This document shows positions 8,653-17,645 of a DNA stretch of 64,000 bases, piece after piece; within the stretch, counting starts at the first letter, position 1; each line of letters opens with the position of its first letter. The notes under the pieces are model-generated. The model ran no database searches. It worked only from the letters and a program-made list of their open reading frames with translations, and had not been told where the DNA came from. The stretch lies in NCBI RefSeq assembly GCF_001542625.1, contig NZ_CP016279.1, positions 1,984,001 to 2,048,000 of the forward strand. Reading direction: 5' to 3'. The stretch comes from Streptomyces griseochromogenes (lineage in GTDB: Bacteria; Actinomycetota; Actinomycetes; Streptomycetales; Streptomycetaceae). The position numbers and the translations under genes were made by a program.

Positions 8653-9759
8653 ATGCCTAAGCCCGGAGAACTCACTTTCGTCGCCCCGCGCGGAGCCAAG
8701 AAGCCGCCGCGGCACCTTGCCGACCTCACGCCCGCCGAGCGCAAGGACGCGGTGGCCGAGATCGGTGAGAAGCCGTTCCGTGCCAAGCAGCTCGCGCAGC
8801 ACTACTTCGCGCGGTACGCGCACGACCCCGAGCAGTGGACCGACATCCCGGCCGGCTCGCGGGAGCGGCTGCGCGAGGCGCTGTTCCCGGAGCTGATGAC
8901 CGTCGTACGGCATCTGTCGACCGACGAGGGGACGACCCGTAAGACGCTGTGGCGGCTCTTCGACGGCACGCTCGTCGAGTCGGTGCTGATGCGGTACCCG
9001 GACCGGGTGACCATGTGCATCAGCTCACAGGCGGGGTGCGGGATGAACTGCCCGTTCTGCGCGACCGGGCAGGCGGGGCTCGACCGGAATCTGTCGACCG
9101 CCGAGATCGTGCATCAGATTGTCGACGGCATGCGGGCTCTGCGGGACGGAGAGGTTCCCGGCGGGCCGGCGCGGTTGTCCAACATCGTCTTCATGGGGAT
9201 GGGCGAGCCGCTCGCCAACTACAAGCGGGTGGTGGGCGCCATCCGGGCGCTCACCGATCCCGCCCCGGACGGGCTCGGGCTCTCCCAGCGCGGCATCACC
9301 GTGTCGACCGTCGGACTCGTCCCGGCCATCCACCGGTTCGCCGACGAGGGCTTCAAGTGCCGGCTGGCGATCTCCCTGCACGCCCCCGACGACGAGCTGC
9401 GCGACACCCTCGTCCCCGTGAACACGCGGTGGAAGGTGCGCGAGGTGCTGGACGCCGGGTTCGAGTACGTCGAGAAGTCCGGGCGCCGGCTGTCCATCGA
9501 GTACGCCCTCATCCGCGACATCAACGACCAGGCCTGGCGCGGTGACCGGCTCGGGCGGCTGCTCAAGGGCAGGCCCGTGCACGTCAACCTCATTCCGCTG
9601 AACCCGACGCCGGGTTCGAAGTGGACCGCCTCGCGGCCGGAGGACGAGAAGGCGTTCGTGGAAGCGATCGCCGCCCACGGGGTGCCGGTCACCATCCGGG
9701 ATACGCGCGGGCAGGAGATCGACGGGGCGTGTGGTCAGCTCGCGGCCACCGAGCGGTAA
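8653..9759 (+). CDS. rlmN: 23S rRNA (adenine(2503)-C2)-methyltransferase (also tRNA A37)
   Basis: A 368-residue radical SAM enzyme that methylates C2 of A2503 in 23S rRNA and A37 in some tRNAs. The radical SAM cluster motif CGMNCPFC (CxxxCxxC) is at about residues 132-139, and the mechanistic cysteine is in the C-terminal GACGQL. Other conserved stretches are [28 protein letters not shown] and [10 protein letters not shown]. Normal length, with ATG start. It precedes the thiamine riboswitch by about 40 bp and reads in the same direction, but the two are functionally unrelated. Confidence 0.96.
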   Translation: MPKPGELTFVAPRGAKKPPRHLADLTPAERKDAVAEIGEKPFRAKQLAQHYFARYAHDPEQWTDIPAGSRERLREALFPELMTVVRHLSTDEGTTRKTLWRLFDGTLVESVLMRYPDRVTMCISSQAGCGMNCPFCATGQAGLDRNLSTAEIVHQIVDGMRALRDGEVPGGPARLSNIVFMGMGEPLANYKRVVGAIRALTDPAPDGLGLSQRGITVSTVGLVPAIHRFADEGFKCRLAISLHAPDDELRDTLVPVNTRWKVREVLDAGFEYVEKSGRRLSIEYALIRDINDQAWRGDRLGRLLKGRPVHVNLIPLNPTPGSKWTASRPEDEKAFVEAIAAHGVPVTIRDTRGQEIDGACGQLAATER

Positions 9760-9799
9760 TCTGGCCGAGTTCCATCGCATCTCATCACATCTTCATATT

Positions 9800-9896
9800 C
9801 CGACAGGGGAGCGCCACAGCGCTGAGAGTGCGGCAATCGGGCCGCAGACCCTCTGAACCTCGCCCAGGTCATTCTGGGTAGGAAGTTCGGTCTTCA
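9800..9896 (+). promoter_or_regulatory. TPP (thiamine pyrophosphate) riboswitch, THI element
   Basis: The thi-box consensus is clear: ggggagcgcc, then cgctgagagtgcgg (CUGAGA core at 9822-9827), a variable P3 arm, then accctctgaacct and, at the 3' side, gggtaggaagt. TPP binding in such elements lowers expression of the downstream thiamine genes; in actinobacteria this is usually by hiding the ribosome binding site. The downstream AGGAGG is at 9971, about 75 bp after the element, leaving room for an expression platform. It leads the thiamine transporter operon. Confidence 0.93.
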
Positions 9897-9984
9897 CTCA
9901 TGCTGTTGCGCCCTGCCCGGATTCCTCTCGGAAGGACCGGGCGGGGCCGCGTTCTTCCTGGCCAACCCCCAGGAGGACATTCAC

Positions 9985-11055
9985 GTGCACACCAAGACCC
10001 TCGTGGCCGCGGCGGTCGGCCTCGGCCTGCTCACCCTGTCCGCGTGCGGATCGACCGACACCAAGGGTGCTGCGGACTCCAAGACCGTGACCCTCGTCAG
10101 CCACAACTCGTGGGCCGTGTCGAAGAACGTGCTCAAGGACTTCGAGAAGCAGTCCGGGTACAAGGTCAAGGTCCTGGAGGACGGCGACGCGGGCCAGGCC
10201 GTCAACAAGGCGATCCTGACCAAGGACAACCCGCAGGGCGACGTCTTCTTCGGCGTCGACAACACCTTGCTGTCCAGAGCCCTCGACAACGGCCTGTTCC
10301 AGCCGTACGCGGCGAAGGGGCTCGACACGGTCGGCGCCGGCTACCAGCTCGACCAGGGCCGGCACCGGGTCACGCCGGTGGACTACGGCGACATCTGCGT
10401 CAACTACGACAAGGCCTACTTCAGCGAGCACAAGCTGGCCCCGCCGCAGACCTTCGCCGACCTCGTCAAGCCCCAGTACAAGAACCTCCTCGTCACCGAG
10501 AACGTGGCCACCTCCTCGCCCGGCCTCGGCTTCCTGCTCGGTAGTGCCGCGCAGTACGGCGACGGCTGGCAGGGCTACTGGAAGAAGCTCAAGGACAACG
10601 GCGTCAAGGTCGTGGACGGCTGGGAGCAGGCCTACTCCCAGGAGTTCTCCGGCTCTTCCGAGGGCAGGAAGGCGGGCGGCGACCGGCCGCTCGTGGTGTC
10701 GTACGCCTCCTCCCCGCCCGCCGAGGTGATCTACGCCAAGAAGCGGCCCGGCACCGCGCCGACCGGCGTCGCGACCGGCACCTGCTTCCGGCAGATCGAG
10801 TTCGCCGGGCTGCTGAGCAATGCCAGGAACACCAAGGGCGGCAAGGCGTTCATCGACTTCCTGCTCTCCAAGGAGTTCCAGCAGGACATGCCGCTGAACA
10901 TGTTCGTGTACCCGGTGGTGAAGGGCGCCGCGGTGCCCGCCGACTTCACCAAGTACGGGCCGGCCGCCAAGAACCCCGAGACGCTGGCCCCCGCCAGGAT
11001 CGCCGCCAACCGCGACCAGTGGATCAAGTCGTGGACGTCGCTCGTACTGAGGTAG
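9985..11055 (+). CDS. thiB: Thiamine ABC transporter substrate-binding lipoprotein
   Basis: A 356-residue ThiB-type binding protein. A lipoprotein signal with lipobox LSAC (Cys about 16) anchors it outside the membrane. The fold is the iron/thiamine class of periplasmic binding protein: TLVSHNSWAVSKNVLKDFEK, NPQGDVFFGVDNTLLSRAL and DYGDICVNYDKAYF are typical of ThiB. GTG start with AGGAGG eight bases before. It is the first gene after the TPP riboswitch, which supports thiamine (or TPP/precursor) as substrate. The permease gene starts inside its 3' end, so the operon is tightly coupled. Confidence 0.9.
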   Translation: MHTKTLVAAAVGLGLLTLSACGSTDTKGAADSKTVTLVSHNSWAVSKNVLKDFEKQSGYKVKVLEDGDAGQAVNKAILTKDNPQGDVFFGVDNTLLSRALDNGLFQPYAAKGLDTVGAGYQLDQGRHRVTPVDYGDICVNYDKAYFSEHKLAPPQTFADLVKPQYKNLLVTENVATSSPGLGFLLGSAAQYGDGWQGYWKKLKDNGVKVVDGWEQAYSQEFSGSSEGRKAGGDRPLVVSYASSPPAEVIYAKKRPGTAPTGVATGTCFRQIEFAGLLSNARNTKGGKAFIDFLLSKEFQQDMPLNMFVYPVVKGAAVPADFTKYGPAAKNPETLAPARIAANRDQWIKSWTSLVLR

Positions 11056-12698
11056 CCGAGGGGCGCAGGCGTGGGAGCGCGGCGCGGCTCGGGCTCATGG
11101 CCCTGCCCGTCGCGTTCTTCGCCGTGTTCTTCGCCTGGCCCGTGGCCGCGATCGTCGCGCGCGGGCTGAAGGTGGGCGGCGTCTGGCAGTTCGGGCGGAT
11201 GGCGGACGTCGTCGCACAGCCGGACATCCGGCACGTGCTGTGGTTCACCACCTGGCAGGCGCTCGCCTCCACCGCGCTCACCCTGCTGCTCGCCCTGCCC
11301 GCCGCCTATGTCTTCGCCCGTCTGGACTTCCCCGGCAAGCAGGTGCTGCGGGCCGTCGTCACGGTCCCGTTCGTGCTGCCCACCGTCGTCGTCGGCACCG
11401 CCTTTCTGGCGCTGGTCGGGCGCGGCGGGCTGCTGGACGAGCTGTGGGGCGTACGGCTGGACACCACCGTGTGGGCGATCCTGCTGGCGCACGTCTTCTT
11501 CAACTACGCGGTCGTCGTCCGTACGGTCGGCGGGCTGTGGGCCCAGCTGGACCCCCGGCAGGAGCAGGCCGCCCGGATGCTCGGCGCCTCGCCCCTGCGG
11601 GCCTGGCGGAAGGTGACTCTGCCCGCCCTCGCGCCCGCCGTGGCCGCCGCCGCGCTGATGGTGTTCCTGTTCACCTTCACGTCCTTCGGCGTGGTGCAGA
11701 TCCTCGGCGGGCCCACCTTCTCCACCCTCGAAGTGGAGATCTACCGCCAGACCTCCGAGGTCTTCGACCTGTCCACGGCAGCGGTCCTCACCCTCGTCCA
11801 GTTCGTCGCGGTGGGCGCGATCCTCGCCGTGCACGCCTGGACGGTGCGGCGGCGGGAGACCGCCCTGCGCCTCGTCGACCCGAAGGCCACCGCCCGCCGC
11901 CCGCGCGGCGCCGGGCAGTGGGCGCTGCTCGCCGGGGTCCTCGCCACCATCGCCCTGCTCCTCGTCATGCCGCTCGCCGTGCTCGTACGGCGCTCCTTGG
12001 ACGCGCCCGGCCTCGGCTACTACCGGGCGCTGACGAACGCCGACGGCGGCACCTTCCTCGTGGCTCCGCTGCACGCCGTGTGGACCTCCCTTCAGTACGC
12101 CGTCGCCGCCACCGCCATCGCCGTGCTGATCGGAGGCCTCGCCGCCGCCGCACTGGCCCGCCGGGACGCGGGACGGCTGGTGCGCGGCTTCGACGCGCTG
12201 CTGATGCTGCCGCTCGGCGTCTCCGCGGTGACGGTCGGCTTCGGCTTCCTGATCGCGCTGGACAAGCCGCCGCTGGACCTGCGCCAGTCCTGGATCCTGG
12301 TACCGCTCGCGCAGGCGCTGGTGGGCGCCCCCTTCGTCGTACGGACCATGCTGCCGGTGCTGCGGGCGGTGGACGGACGGCTCCGGGAGGCGGCTGCCGT
12401 GCTCGGGGCCTCGCCCTGGCGGGTGTGGCGGGAGGTCGATCTGCCGCTGGTGCGCAGGGCGCTGCTGATCGCGGCCGGGTTCGCCTTCGCCGTGTCGCTG
12501 GGGGAGTTCGGGGCGACCGTGTTCATCGCGCGGCCGGACAACCCGACGCTCCCGGTGGCCGTGGCCCGGCTGCTGAGCCGGCCCGGGGACCTCAACTACG
12601 GGCAGGCGATGGCCCTGTCGACGATTCTGATGCTGGTGTGCGCGGCCTCCCTGCTCGTCCTGGAGCGGCTGCGCACCGACCGGACGGGGGAGTTCTGA
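11019..12698 (+). CDS. thiP: Thiamine ABC transporter permease (fused two-domain)
   Basis: A 559-residue membrane permease with two fused six-helix halves. Each half carries an EAA-type coupling loop: EQAARMLGASPLRAWRKVTL in the first and REAAAVLGASPWRVWREVDL in the second. This double layout matches ThiP/FbpB-type transporters. The start is GTG 11019 or GTG 11031; both overlap the binding-protein gene (by 37 or 25 bp), implying translational coupling. Its stop overlaps the next gene's ATG (TGATG). TPP-riboswitch control is expected for the whole operon. Confidence 0.9.
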   Translation: MDQVVDVARTEVAEGRRRGSAARLGLMALPVAFFAVFFAWPVAAIVARGLKVGGVWQFGRMADVVAQPDIRHVLWFTTWQALASTALTLLLALPAAYVFARLDFPGKQVLRAVVTVPFVLPTVVVGTAFLALVGRGGLLDELWGVRLDTTVWAILLAHVFFNYAVVVRTVGGLWAQLDPRQEQAARMLGASPLRAWRKVTLPALAPAVAAAALMVFLFTFTSFGVVQILGGPTFSTLEVEIYRQTSEVFDLSTAAVLTLVQFVAVGAILAVHAWTVRRRETALRLVDPKATARRPRGAGQWALLAGVLATIALLLVMPLAVLVRRSLDAPGLGYYRALTNADGGTFLVAPLHAVWTSLQYAVAATAIAVLIGGLAAAALARRDAGRLVRGFDALLMLPLGVSAVTVGFGFLIALDKPPLDLRQSWILVPLAQALVGAPFVVRTMLPVLRAVDGRLREAAAVLGASPWRVWREVDLPLVRRALLIAAGFAFAVSLGEFGATVFIARPDNPTLPVAVARLLSRPGDLNYGQAMALSTILMLVCAASLLVLERLRTDRTGEF

Positions 12699-13720
12699 TG
12701 CTGCTGAGCCTTCGGTCCGCGACCGTGCGCTTCGGCGGGCGGCCCGTGCTCGACGCGGTCGGCCTCGACATCACCGAGCACGAGGTGGTGTGTGTGCTCG
12801 GGCCCAGCGGCAGCGGGAAGTCGACGTTGCTCAGGGCGGTGGCCGGGCTGCAGCCCCTGGACTCGGGACGGGTGCTGCTCGACGGCCGCGACCAGGCGGG
12901 CGTGCCCGCGCACCGGCGGGGCGTGGGGCTGATGTTCCAGGACCACCAGCTCTTCCCGCAGCGGGACGTCGGCGGCAATGTGGCCTTCGGGCTGCGGATG
13001 CACGGGGTGCCGAGGGGCGAACGGGACGCCGAGGTCGGGCAGTTGCTGGAGCTGGTCGGGCTGCCGGGGGCCGCCCGGCGGGCCGTGGCCGCGCTGTCCG
13101 GCGGTGAGCAGCAGCGGGTGGCTCTCGCCCGGGCGCTGGCGCCCCGGCCCCGGCTGCTCATGCTCGACGAGCCGCTCGGCCAGCTCGACCGCTCGCTGCG
13201 CGAGCGGCTCGTGGTCGAACTGCGCGAACTGTTCGGCCGGTTGGGTACGACCGTGCTCGCCGTGACCCACGACCAGGGCGAGGCCTTCGCGCTGGCCGAC
13301 CGGGTGGTGGTGATGCGGGACGGGCGCATCGCCCAGTCCGGGACGCCGCTGGAGGTCTGGCAGCGGCCCGCCGACGAGTTCGTGGCCCGCTTCCTCGGCT
13401 TCGACAACGTGGTCGCGGCCACCGTCGCGGACAAGGTCGCGAACACCCCGTGGGGCAAGCTGCCGGTGCCCGAGGGCTCGCCCCAGGGCAACCGCCCGCT
13501 GCTCGTCCGGCCCGCCGGAGTCCGGCTCGTGGCGGCCGACGGAGGCCTGCCGTGCACGGTGACCGCCCGCACCTTCAAGGGCACCCACGTGGCCGTCCGT
13601 CTGCAGCCCCGGGACGGCGGCCCGCTTCTTGAGGCGGCCTGCGCGCTCCGGGACGCGCCGGAGACCGGGGCCGAGGTGGGGACCGAGTTCGACGAGGCGG
13701 AGATCGTCGTGCTCGGCTGA
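12698..13720 (+). CDS. thiQ: Thiamine ABC transporter ATP-binding protein
   Basis: A 340-residue ATPase of the ThiQ/PotA-like group. Visible motifs are Walker A GPSGSGKST, Q-loop FQDHQLFP, signature LSGGEQQRVALARAL, Walker B LLMLDEP with D-loop, and H-switch VTHDQ. After about residue 235 there is a C-terminal regulatory (TOBE-like) domain, which is longer than in minimal ThiQ proteins. It is the last gene of the operon and overlaps the permease stop by one base. A strong hairpin follows at 13728. Confidence 0.92.
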   Translation: MLLSLRSATVRFGGRPVLDAVGLDITEHEVVCVLGPSGSGKSTLLRAVAGLQPLDSGRVLLDGRDQAGVPAHRRGVGLMFQDHQLFPQRDVGGNVAFGLRMHGVPRGERDAEVGQLLELVGLPGAARRAVAALSGGEQQRVALARALAPRPRLLMLDEPLGQLDRSLRERLVVELRELFGRLGTTVLAVTHDQGEAFALADRVVVMRDGRIAQSGTPLEVWQRPADEFVARFLGFDNVVAATVADKVANTPWGKLPVPEGSPQGNRPLLVRPAGVRLVAADGGLPCTVTARTFKGTHVAVRLQPRDGGPLLEAACALRDAPETGAEVGTEFDEAEIVVLG

Positions 13721-13727
13721 GCACGAA

Positions 13728-13763
13728 CGCGGCCCGCCCCCGGGGATACGGGGACGGGCCGCG
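13728..13763. terminator. Bidirectional terminator between thiQ and the LAETG protein gene
   Basis: A 9-bp stem (cgcggcccg at 13728-13736, cgggccgcg at 13755-13763) is extended inward by four C-G pairs beyond one bulged A. It lies between two convergent genes and can serve both. Confidence 0.75.
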
Positions 13764-13793
13764 GTGCTGTACGACTGGGTGCGAAGTGCGGCG

Positions 13794-14480
13794 TCAGCCG
13801 CCGTTCTTCGCGCCACGGCGGCGCATGCCGAAGTAGACCGCGCCACCGCCGATGACGACCAGGGCGCCGGCGAGACCGGCGATCAGACCGGTGTTGGAGT
13901 TGGCACCGGTCTCGGCGAGGTTCGAGTCACCGGCCGCCGGGGACGGCGCGTTGCTCGACGTGCCCGCCGGGGCGGTGCTGCTCTCGGAGGACGACGGAGT
14001 CGGGGTCGCGGTCTTGGCCGGGGCGGACTTGGACGGCGACGGCGTGGCCGACGGCGTGGGAGTCGGGGACTCCTTCTTCTTGCAGGCCGTGGCAGGGGTC
14101 ACCAGGTTGGGCTTGATGTCGTCGTCGACGGTCTTGCCCGCCGTGACGTGGATGCGGTAGGTCGCGTTGGGCTTCCACTTCTCGGCGAAGGTCACCGTGG
14201 TGCCCGCGGCCGAGCCCTTGATGTCCTGCGGCTCGCCCACCTGCTTGTCGTCGGCACCGTTGTTCTCCAGGAACACGGTGATGGTGGCCGGGGTCCCGGC
14301 GGCGTCCTTGTCGGTGACGACGATGACACCCTTGTTTCCGTCGCACTGGGCTTCGGCGGAGAACTCACGGATGTCGCACGCCATCGCGGTGCTGGACAGA
14401 CCCAGCGCCAGCGCGGCGGACGCGGAGGCAACACCCAGGATGCGCAGGGAACGGTGTGCGTTGCGGCGAGTTATGGACAC
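13794..14480 (-). CDS. LAETG-motif sortase-anchored surface protein
   Basis: A 228-residue exported cell-wall protein. Residues 1-36 are a signal peptide ending near TAMACD. A globular part to about residue 125 contains two cysteines ([15 protein letters not shown]) and a third near its end (TACKKK). A Pro/Ser/Thr-rich stalk follows, then LAETG, a hydrophobic helix and the basic tail [10 protein letters not shown]. LAxTG is the motif used by class E sortases of Streptomyces. GTG start with AAGGA five bases upstream. A consensus promoter lies about 100 bp upstream. The ligand or role of the head domain is unknown. Confidence 0.88.
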   Translation of the reverse strand: MSITRRNAHRSLRILGVASASAALALGLSSTAMACDIREFSAEAQCDGNKGVIVVTDKDAAGTPATITVFLENNGADDKQVGEPQDIKGSAAGTTVTFAEKWKPNATYRIHVTAGKTVDDDIKPNLVTPATACKKKESPTPTPSATPSPSKSAPAKTATPTPSSSESSTAPAGTSSNAPSPAAGDSNLAETGANSNTGLIAGLAGALVVIGGGAVYFGMRRRGAKNGG

Positions 14481-14794
14481 GTTTGTCCTTTACAGAGTGC
14501 ATAACTGCGGGGGGCTGAGGGAGAGATGGGACGACGTGGGAGGTGAAGTCCCAGCACCCCCAAGAGGCTCACAGGTTTATAAGCGCTCCGTAAGAAGTGT
14601 CAACGCATATGCCCGCACGGGCCGTTGGCTTTACCCGCTTATTAATTGCAGAGACGTTTCAACGCCTTCGGAGGCTGCTCGATCCGGTCAACGAGGGCGA
14701 TACGGGACTCCCTCGCCCTCGGGCGGGCGAGCCGTGTCGGGCGGGTGCCGGATGCACCCGCCCGTGCCGGGCGCCGACGTTCGGCACGCGAGGG
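14481..14794. other. Intergenic region with the LAETG gene promoter
   Basis: No gene is seen in these 314 bp. The stretch around 14575-14660 is much richer in A+T than its surroundings. It contains a near-perfect vegetative promoter reading leftwards (listed separately). The 3' side near 14700-14794 is the trailer of the VOC gene. Confidence 0.6.
14576..14603 (-). promoter_or_regulatory. Consensus housekeeping promoter for the LAETG gene
   Basis: Read on the minus strand: TTGACA (14603-14598), a 16-bp spacer, then TATAAA (14581-14576). Both hexamers closely fit the vegetative sigma-70 consensus (HrdB in Streptomyces), which is unusual in this GC-rich genome. It points at the LAETG gene, giving a leader of about 90 bases. 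Confidence 0.7.
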
Positions 14795-15202
14795 TCAGCC
14801 CTGGACCGCCGCCGGGTCCATCCACGTGACCTCCCAGGTGTGGCCGTCGAGGTCGTCGAAGGCCCGGCCGTACATGAAGCCGTGGTCCTGGGGCTCGCCG
14901 TGGGCGGTGCCCCCGGCCGCGATCGCCCTGTCCACCAGCTCGTCCACCTTCTCGCGGCTCTCGGCGCTCAGACACAGCAGCACCTCGCTGGACTTGGTCG
15001 AGTCCACGATCTCCTTCCCGGTGAACCGGGCGTAGTGGCCGCGGGTCATGAGCATCGCGATGATCGTGTCGCTGATCACTACGCAGACGCAGTCGTCGGT
15101 GCTGAACTGCGGGTTGATGCCGTAGCCCAGCTCCGTGAAGAACTTCTTCGTGGCGGGGACGTCGCTGGTGACCAGGTTCACGAAGATCATCTGCTGGTAC
15201 AT
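14795..15202 (-). CDS. VOC-family (glyoxalase/bleomycin-resistance fold) protein
   Basis: A 135-residue protein of the vicinal oxygen chelate superfamily. It begins MYQQMIFVNLVTSDVPATKKF, contains ELGYGINPQFS and ends HGFMYGRAFDDLDGHTWEVT, the usual paired beta-alpha-beta-beta-beta layout of PhnB/glyoxalase-like proteins. The ATG at 15202 has GGGAG upstream; an in-frame 24-codon extension lacks family similarity. Metal ligands cannot be assigned with certainty, and substrate is unknown. It lies between the LAETG gene and an ABC exporter, apparently independent of both. Confidence 0.85.
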   Translation of the reverse strand: MYQQMIFVNLVTSDVPATKKFFTELGYGINPQFSTDDCVCVVISDTIIAMLMTRGHYARFTGKEIVDSTKSSEVLLCLSAESREKVDELVDRAIAAGGTAHGEPQDHGFMYGRAFDDLDGHTWEVTWMDPAAVQG

Positions 15203-15328
15203 GGGGCTCTCCCTCGGGGTCCGTGCGCTTGCTGCCGTTCGGTGGGGTAGACGCCGGGCCCGCGCGGAACTCATCGGCGGCCGCGGAACTTTTTTCCCGC
15301 GACTCTCGCGCGTCTCGCGTACGACGTC

Positions 15329-16723
15329 TCAGCGGGCCCGCGGCAGCGCCGCCAGGTCGGCGACCACGAGGGTGAACGGGCCGAACAGGGCGAGCAGGGC
15401 GGCCGCGCGCAGGGCCGCGGCACGGCGCAGCATCGTGGCCGGAGCGCCGAGGCGCAGCAGGGCGGCGGTGGTGTCGGCGCGGCTCTGACGGGCCTCGACG
15501 GCCGCCGTCAGCAGGGTCGCCACCGTGCATCCGGTGACCAGGAGCGAGCCCAGGGTGGTGAGCGGGCCGAAGTCGGGTGCGGGACCTTCGTACAGGACGG
15601 TCATGGCGTAGGCGGCGGACGCCACCGCGCAGACCACGCCGAGGGGACGGCCGATCCGGGTGGCCTCCGCCATGAGGACCCGGCCGGCCAGGAGGCGGAG
15701 CGCGGCCGGGCGGCCGGACTGCAGCAGCCGGCCGCAGAGGTCGGTGAGGCCGGGGGAGACGAGCACGAGGCCGGCGCCGATGATGATCCAGCCGATCAGT
15801 ACGGCGGCGTCGGAGGGCAGGTCGGTGAAGGTCCGCACGGGAGCGGAACGGCTCGCGTAGGCCAGCACGGTCATTCCCGCGGCGAGCGTGGCGACACCCC
15901 AGGGCAGACCGGTCACCGCGCGGCTCGGCCGGCCGCCCGGGACGGCGTCGCTCCAGCCGCTGTCCGGGGCCGGGGGCTCGGCCACGGCGTCCGGGCCCGC
16001 GGGGCCGTCCTCCGCGCGGTCTCCGGCGGGTCGCGTTCCGTCGTCGCCCTGCGCGCTCGCCGCGTCGGAGCCACGGCCCTCCGTACGGCTGCCCCGCGTC
16101 CCGGACCGCGCGCCGAATCTCCCGTACGCCCCGAAGGTCTCCCTCTTCTGCGGCCGGCCCTGCGCGCCGCAGCGGCCGAGGGCGAGGGCGTGCCGCCCGG
16201 TGGGCGGGCGGTGGTTTCGCGGGCGCAGGGCGAGGACCACCGTCGCCGTCGCGACCGCCGGGAGCAGGGCCAGCAGGGTCAGTGTGGCCGGGAGGGGGAG
16301 GGGCTGGTCCGTCACCAGGAAACCGGCCGCCGCACCGTCGAGGGGCAGTCCCGTCAGGTCGCCGCGCAGTTGCAGGAAGAGCAGCAGCGCCAGCAGCGAG
16401 CCCAGGGCACAGGACAGGGCCGTGGTCAGCGCCGAGATCGCCATCAGACGGGCCGGACCGAGGCCGACCGCCGACAGGCCGGGGCGCGGCCGGGTGCCGG
16501 GGTCCGTGCGGGCCACCGCGAGCGCGAAGTGCGCCGCGGCCGCGAGCGGTACCAGGCACCAGGCCAGGCGCAGCGCGGCGGCGCCCGGCGTCTCGGGATG
16601 GCCCATCGCGTAGCCGAGGCTGGACAGCAGGAGGAAGCCGGTGCCGGCCGAGGCCACGGCCACCAGGAGGCGGCGCAGCTGTACGGCAGGCCGGGCCGCG
16701 TGGGTCAGACGGAGAGCGAGCAC
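15329..16723 (-). CDS. ABC transporter permease, FtsX-like
   Basis: A 464-residue membrane protein. The start is taken as GTG 16723, which overlaps the ATPase gene by 19 bp; the longer open frame is the shadow of that ATPase. There are about eight hydrophobic segments in two groups separated by a long hydrophilic Gly/Pro/Ala-rich loop (about residues 165-260). The C-terminal group (LLVTGCTVATLLTAAVEAR followed by QSRADTTAALLRLGAPATML) resembles the FtsX/MacB-type permease end. With the adjacent ATPase it would form an exporter; the substrate is unknown. Confidence 0.75.
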   Translation of the reverse strand: MLALRLTHAARPAVQLRRLLVAVASAGTGFLLLSSLGYAMGHPETPGAAALRLAWCLVPLAAAAHFALAVARTDPGTRPRPGLSAVGLGPARLMAISALTTALSCALGSLLALLLFLQLRGDLTGLPLDGAAAGFLVTDQPLPLPATLTLLALLPAVATATVVLALRPRNHRPPTGRHALALGRCGAQGRPQKRETFGAYGRFGARSGTRGSRTEGRGSDAASAQGDDGTRPAGDRAEDGPAGPDAVAEPPAPDSGWSDAVPGGRPSRAVTGLPWGVATLAAGMTVLAYASRSAPVRTFTDLPSDAAVLIGWIIIGAGLVLVSPGLTDLCGRLLQSGRPAALRLLAGRVLMAEATRIGRPLGVVCAVASAAYAMTVLYEGPAPDFGPLTTLGSLLVTGCTVATLLTAAVEARQSRADTTAALLRLGAPATMLRRAAALRAAALLALFGPFTLVVADLAALPRAR

Positions 16724-17448
16724 GCGGCGGCCCGGCCTTCCGCCTCCGGGAGGTCCGGCAGATGCACGGTCTTCACACACCGCCCGTCCAGCAGGCAGAC
16801 CGTGCGGTCGACGAGGGGCGCGATCTCGGAGTCGTGCGTGGCCATGACGACGGTGATGCCGTGCGAGCGGGCCGCCGTGGTCAGGGTGCGCAGCACCGGT
16901 GTGCGGTCGGCGCGGTGCAGCGGGGCCGACGGCTCGTCCGCGAAGAGGACCGTGGGCCCGGAGGCGAGCGCACGGGCGATGGCGACGCGCTGGCGTTCGG
17001 ACTGCCGCAGCTCGTGCGGGCGCCTGCGGACCTGTTCGCCGACGTCGAGGCGCTCCAGCCACTCCAGGGCGGCCACCTTGGCCCGGCGGCGGCCGGTGCC
17101 GCGCAGCATCAGCGGGAGGGCGGCGTTCTCCCAGACGTTGAGCTCCGGGACGAGCGCGGGGGCCGGGTCGATCCAGCCGAACCGGTCGCGGCGCAGCTGC
17201 TCACGGGCCACCGGCCCCATCGTGTGCACCGGCGCACTGTTGAACCAGACCTCGCCGCGCTCCGGCGTGACCTGCCCGGACAGACACCGCAGCAACGTGG
17301 TCTTGCCGCTGCCGCGCGGCCCGCTGACGGCGACGATCTCGCCCTCGCGTACGCCGAGCGAGGCCCCGGCGAGACCGGGCGAACCGTCCTGGTGCCTGAA
17401 GTGCAGCGAGCGTGCCCAGAGCACATCGTTGTCCGGCGGAGCCTCCAT
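16705..17448 (-). CDS. ABC transporter ATP-binding protein (LolD/MacB-like)
   Basis: A 247-residue ATPase. Walker A is SGPRGSGKTT, Q-loop region FGWIDPAPALVPELNVWENA, Walker B TVLFADEPSAPL, and the H-switch ATHD is present. The signature motif is degenerate: LRQSERQRVAIARAL replaces LSGGQ, and the serine that contacts ATP is preserved. The arrangement is that of the LolD/FtsE/MacB class, which pairs with FtsX-like permeases, as here (19-bp overlap with the permease). Confidence 0.88.
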   Translation of the reverse strand: MEAPPDNDVLWARSLHFRHQDGSPGLAGASLGVREGEIVAVSGPRGSGKTTLLRCLSGQVTPERGEVWFNSAPVHTMGPVAREQLRRDRFGWIDPAPALVPELNVWENAALPLMLRGTGRRRAKVAALEWLERLDVGEQVRRRPHELRQSERQRVAIARALASGPTVLFADEPSAPLHRADRTPVLRTLTTAARSHGITVVMATHDSEIAPLVDRTVCLLDGRCVKTVHLPDLPEAEGRAAACSLSV

Positions 17449-17562
17449 GGGCGTACACCTCGGTTCTGATCCGTATATCCGTGCCTGATCCCCCGTCCGG
17501 GGGAACGAAGGCTCGGCCGATCGGTCACTGGAACGCTAGGCAGCCGGGACGGAGAGCCCGGA

Positions 17563-17621
17563 CAGCACACGGCCCCGGGCTGCCGTTCTCACTCGAACGG
17601 GCGGCGCCGGGGCCGGTGCTG
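17563..17621 (-). terminator. Extended hairpin terminator downstream of the aminotransferase gene
   Basis: The outer stem pairs cagcac + cggccccgg (17563-17578, one bulged A) with ccggggccg + gtgctg (17607-17621), 15 bp in all. An inner 6-bp stem pairs ccgttc (17583-17588) with gaacgg (17595-17600). It lies 25 bp beyond the aminotransferase stop. A separate 14-bp perfect palindrome, tgatcagctgatca, sits at 17620-17633. Confidence 0.75.
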
Positions 17622-17645
17622 ATCAGCTGATCAGAGGTATGCGGA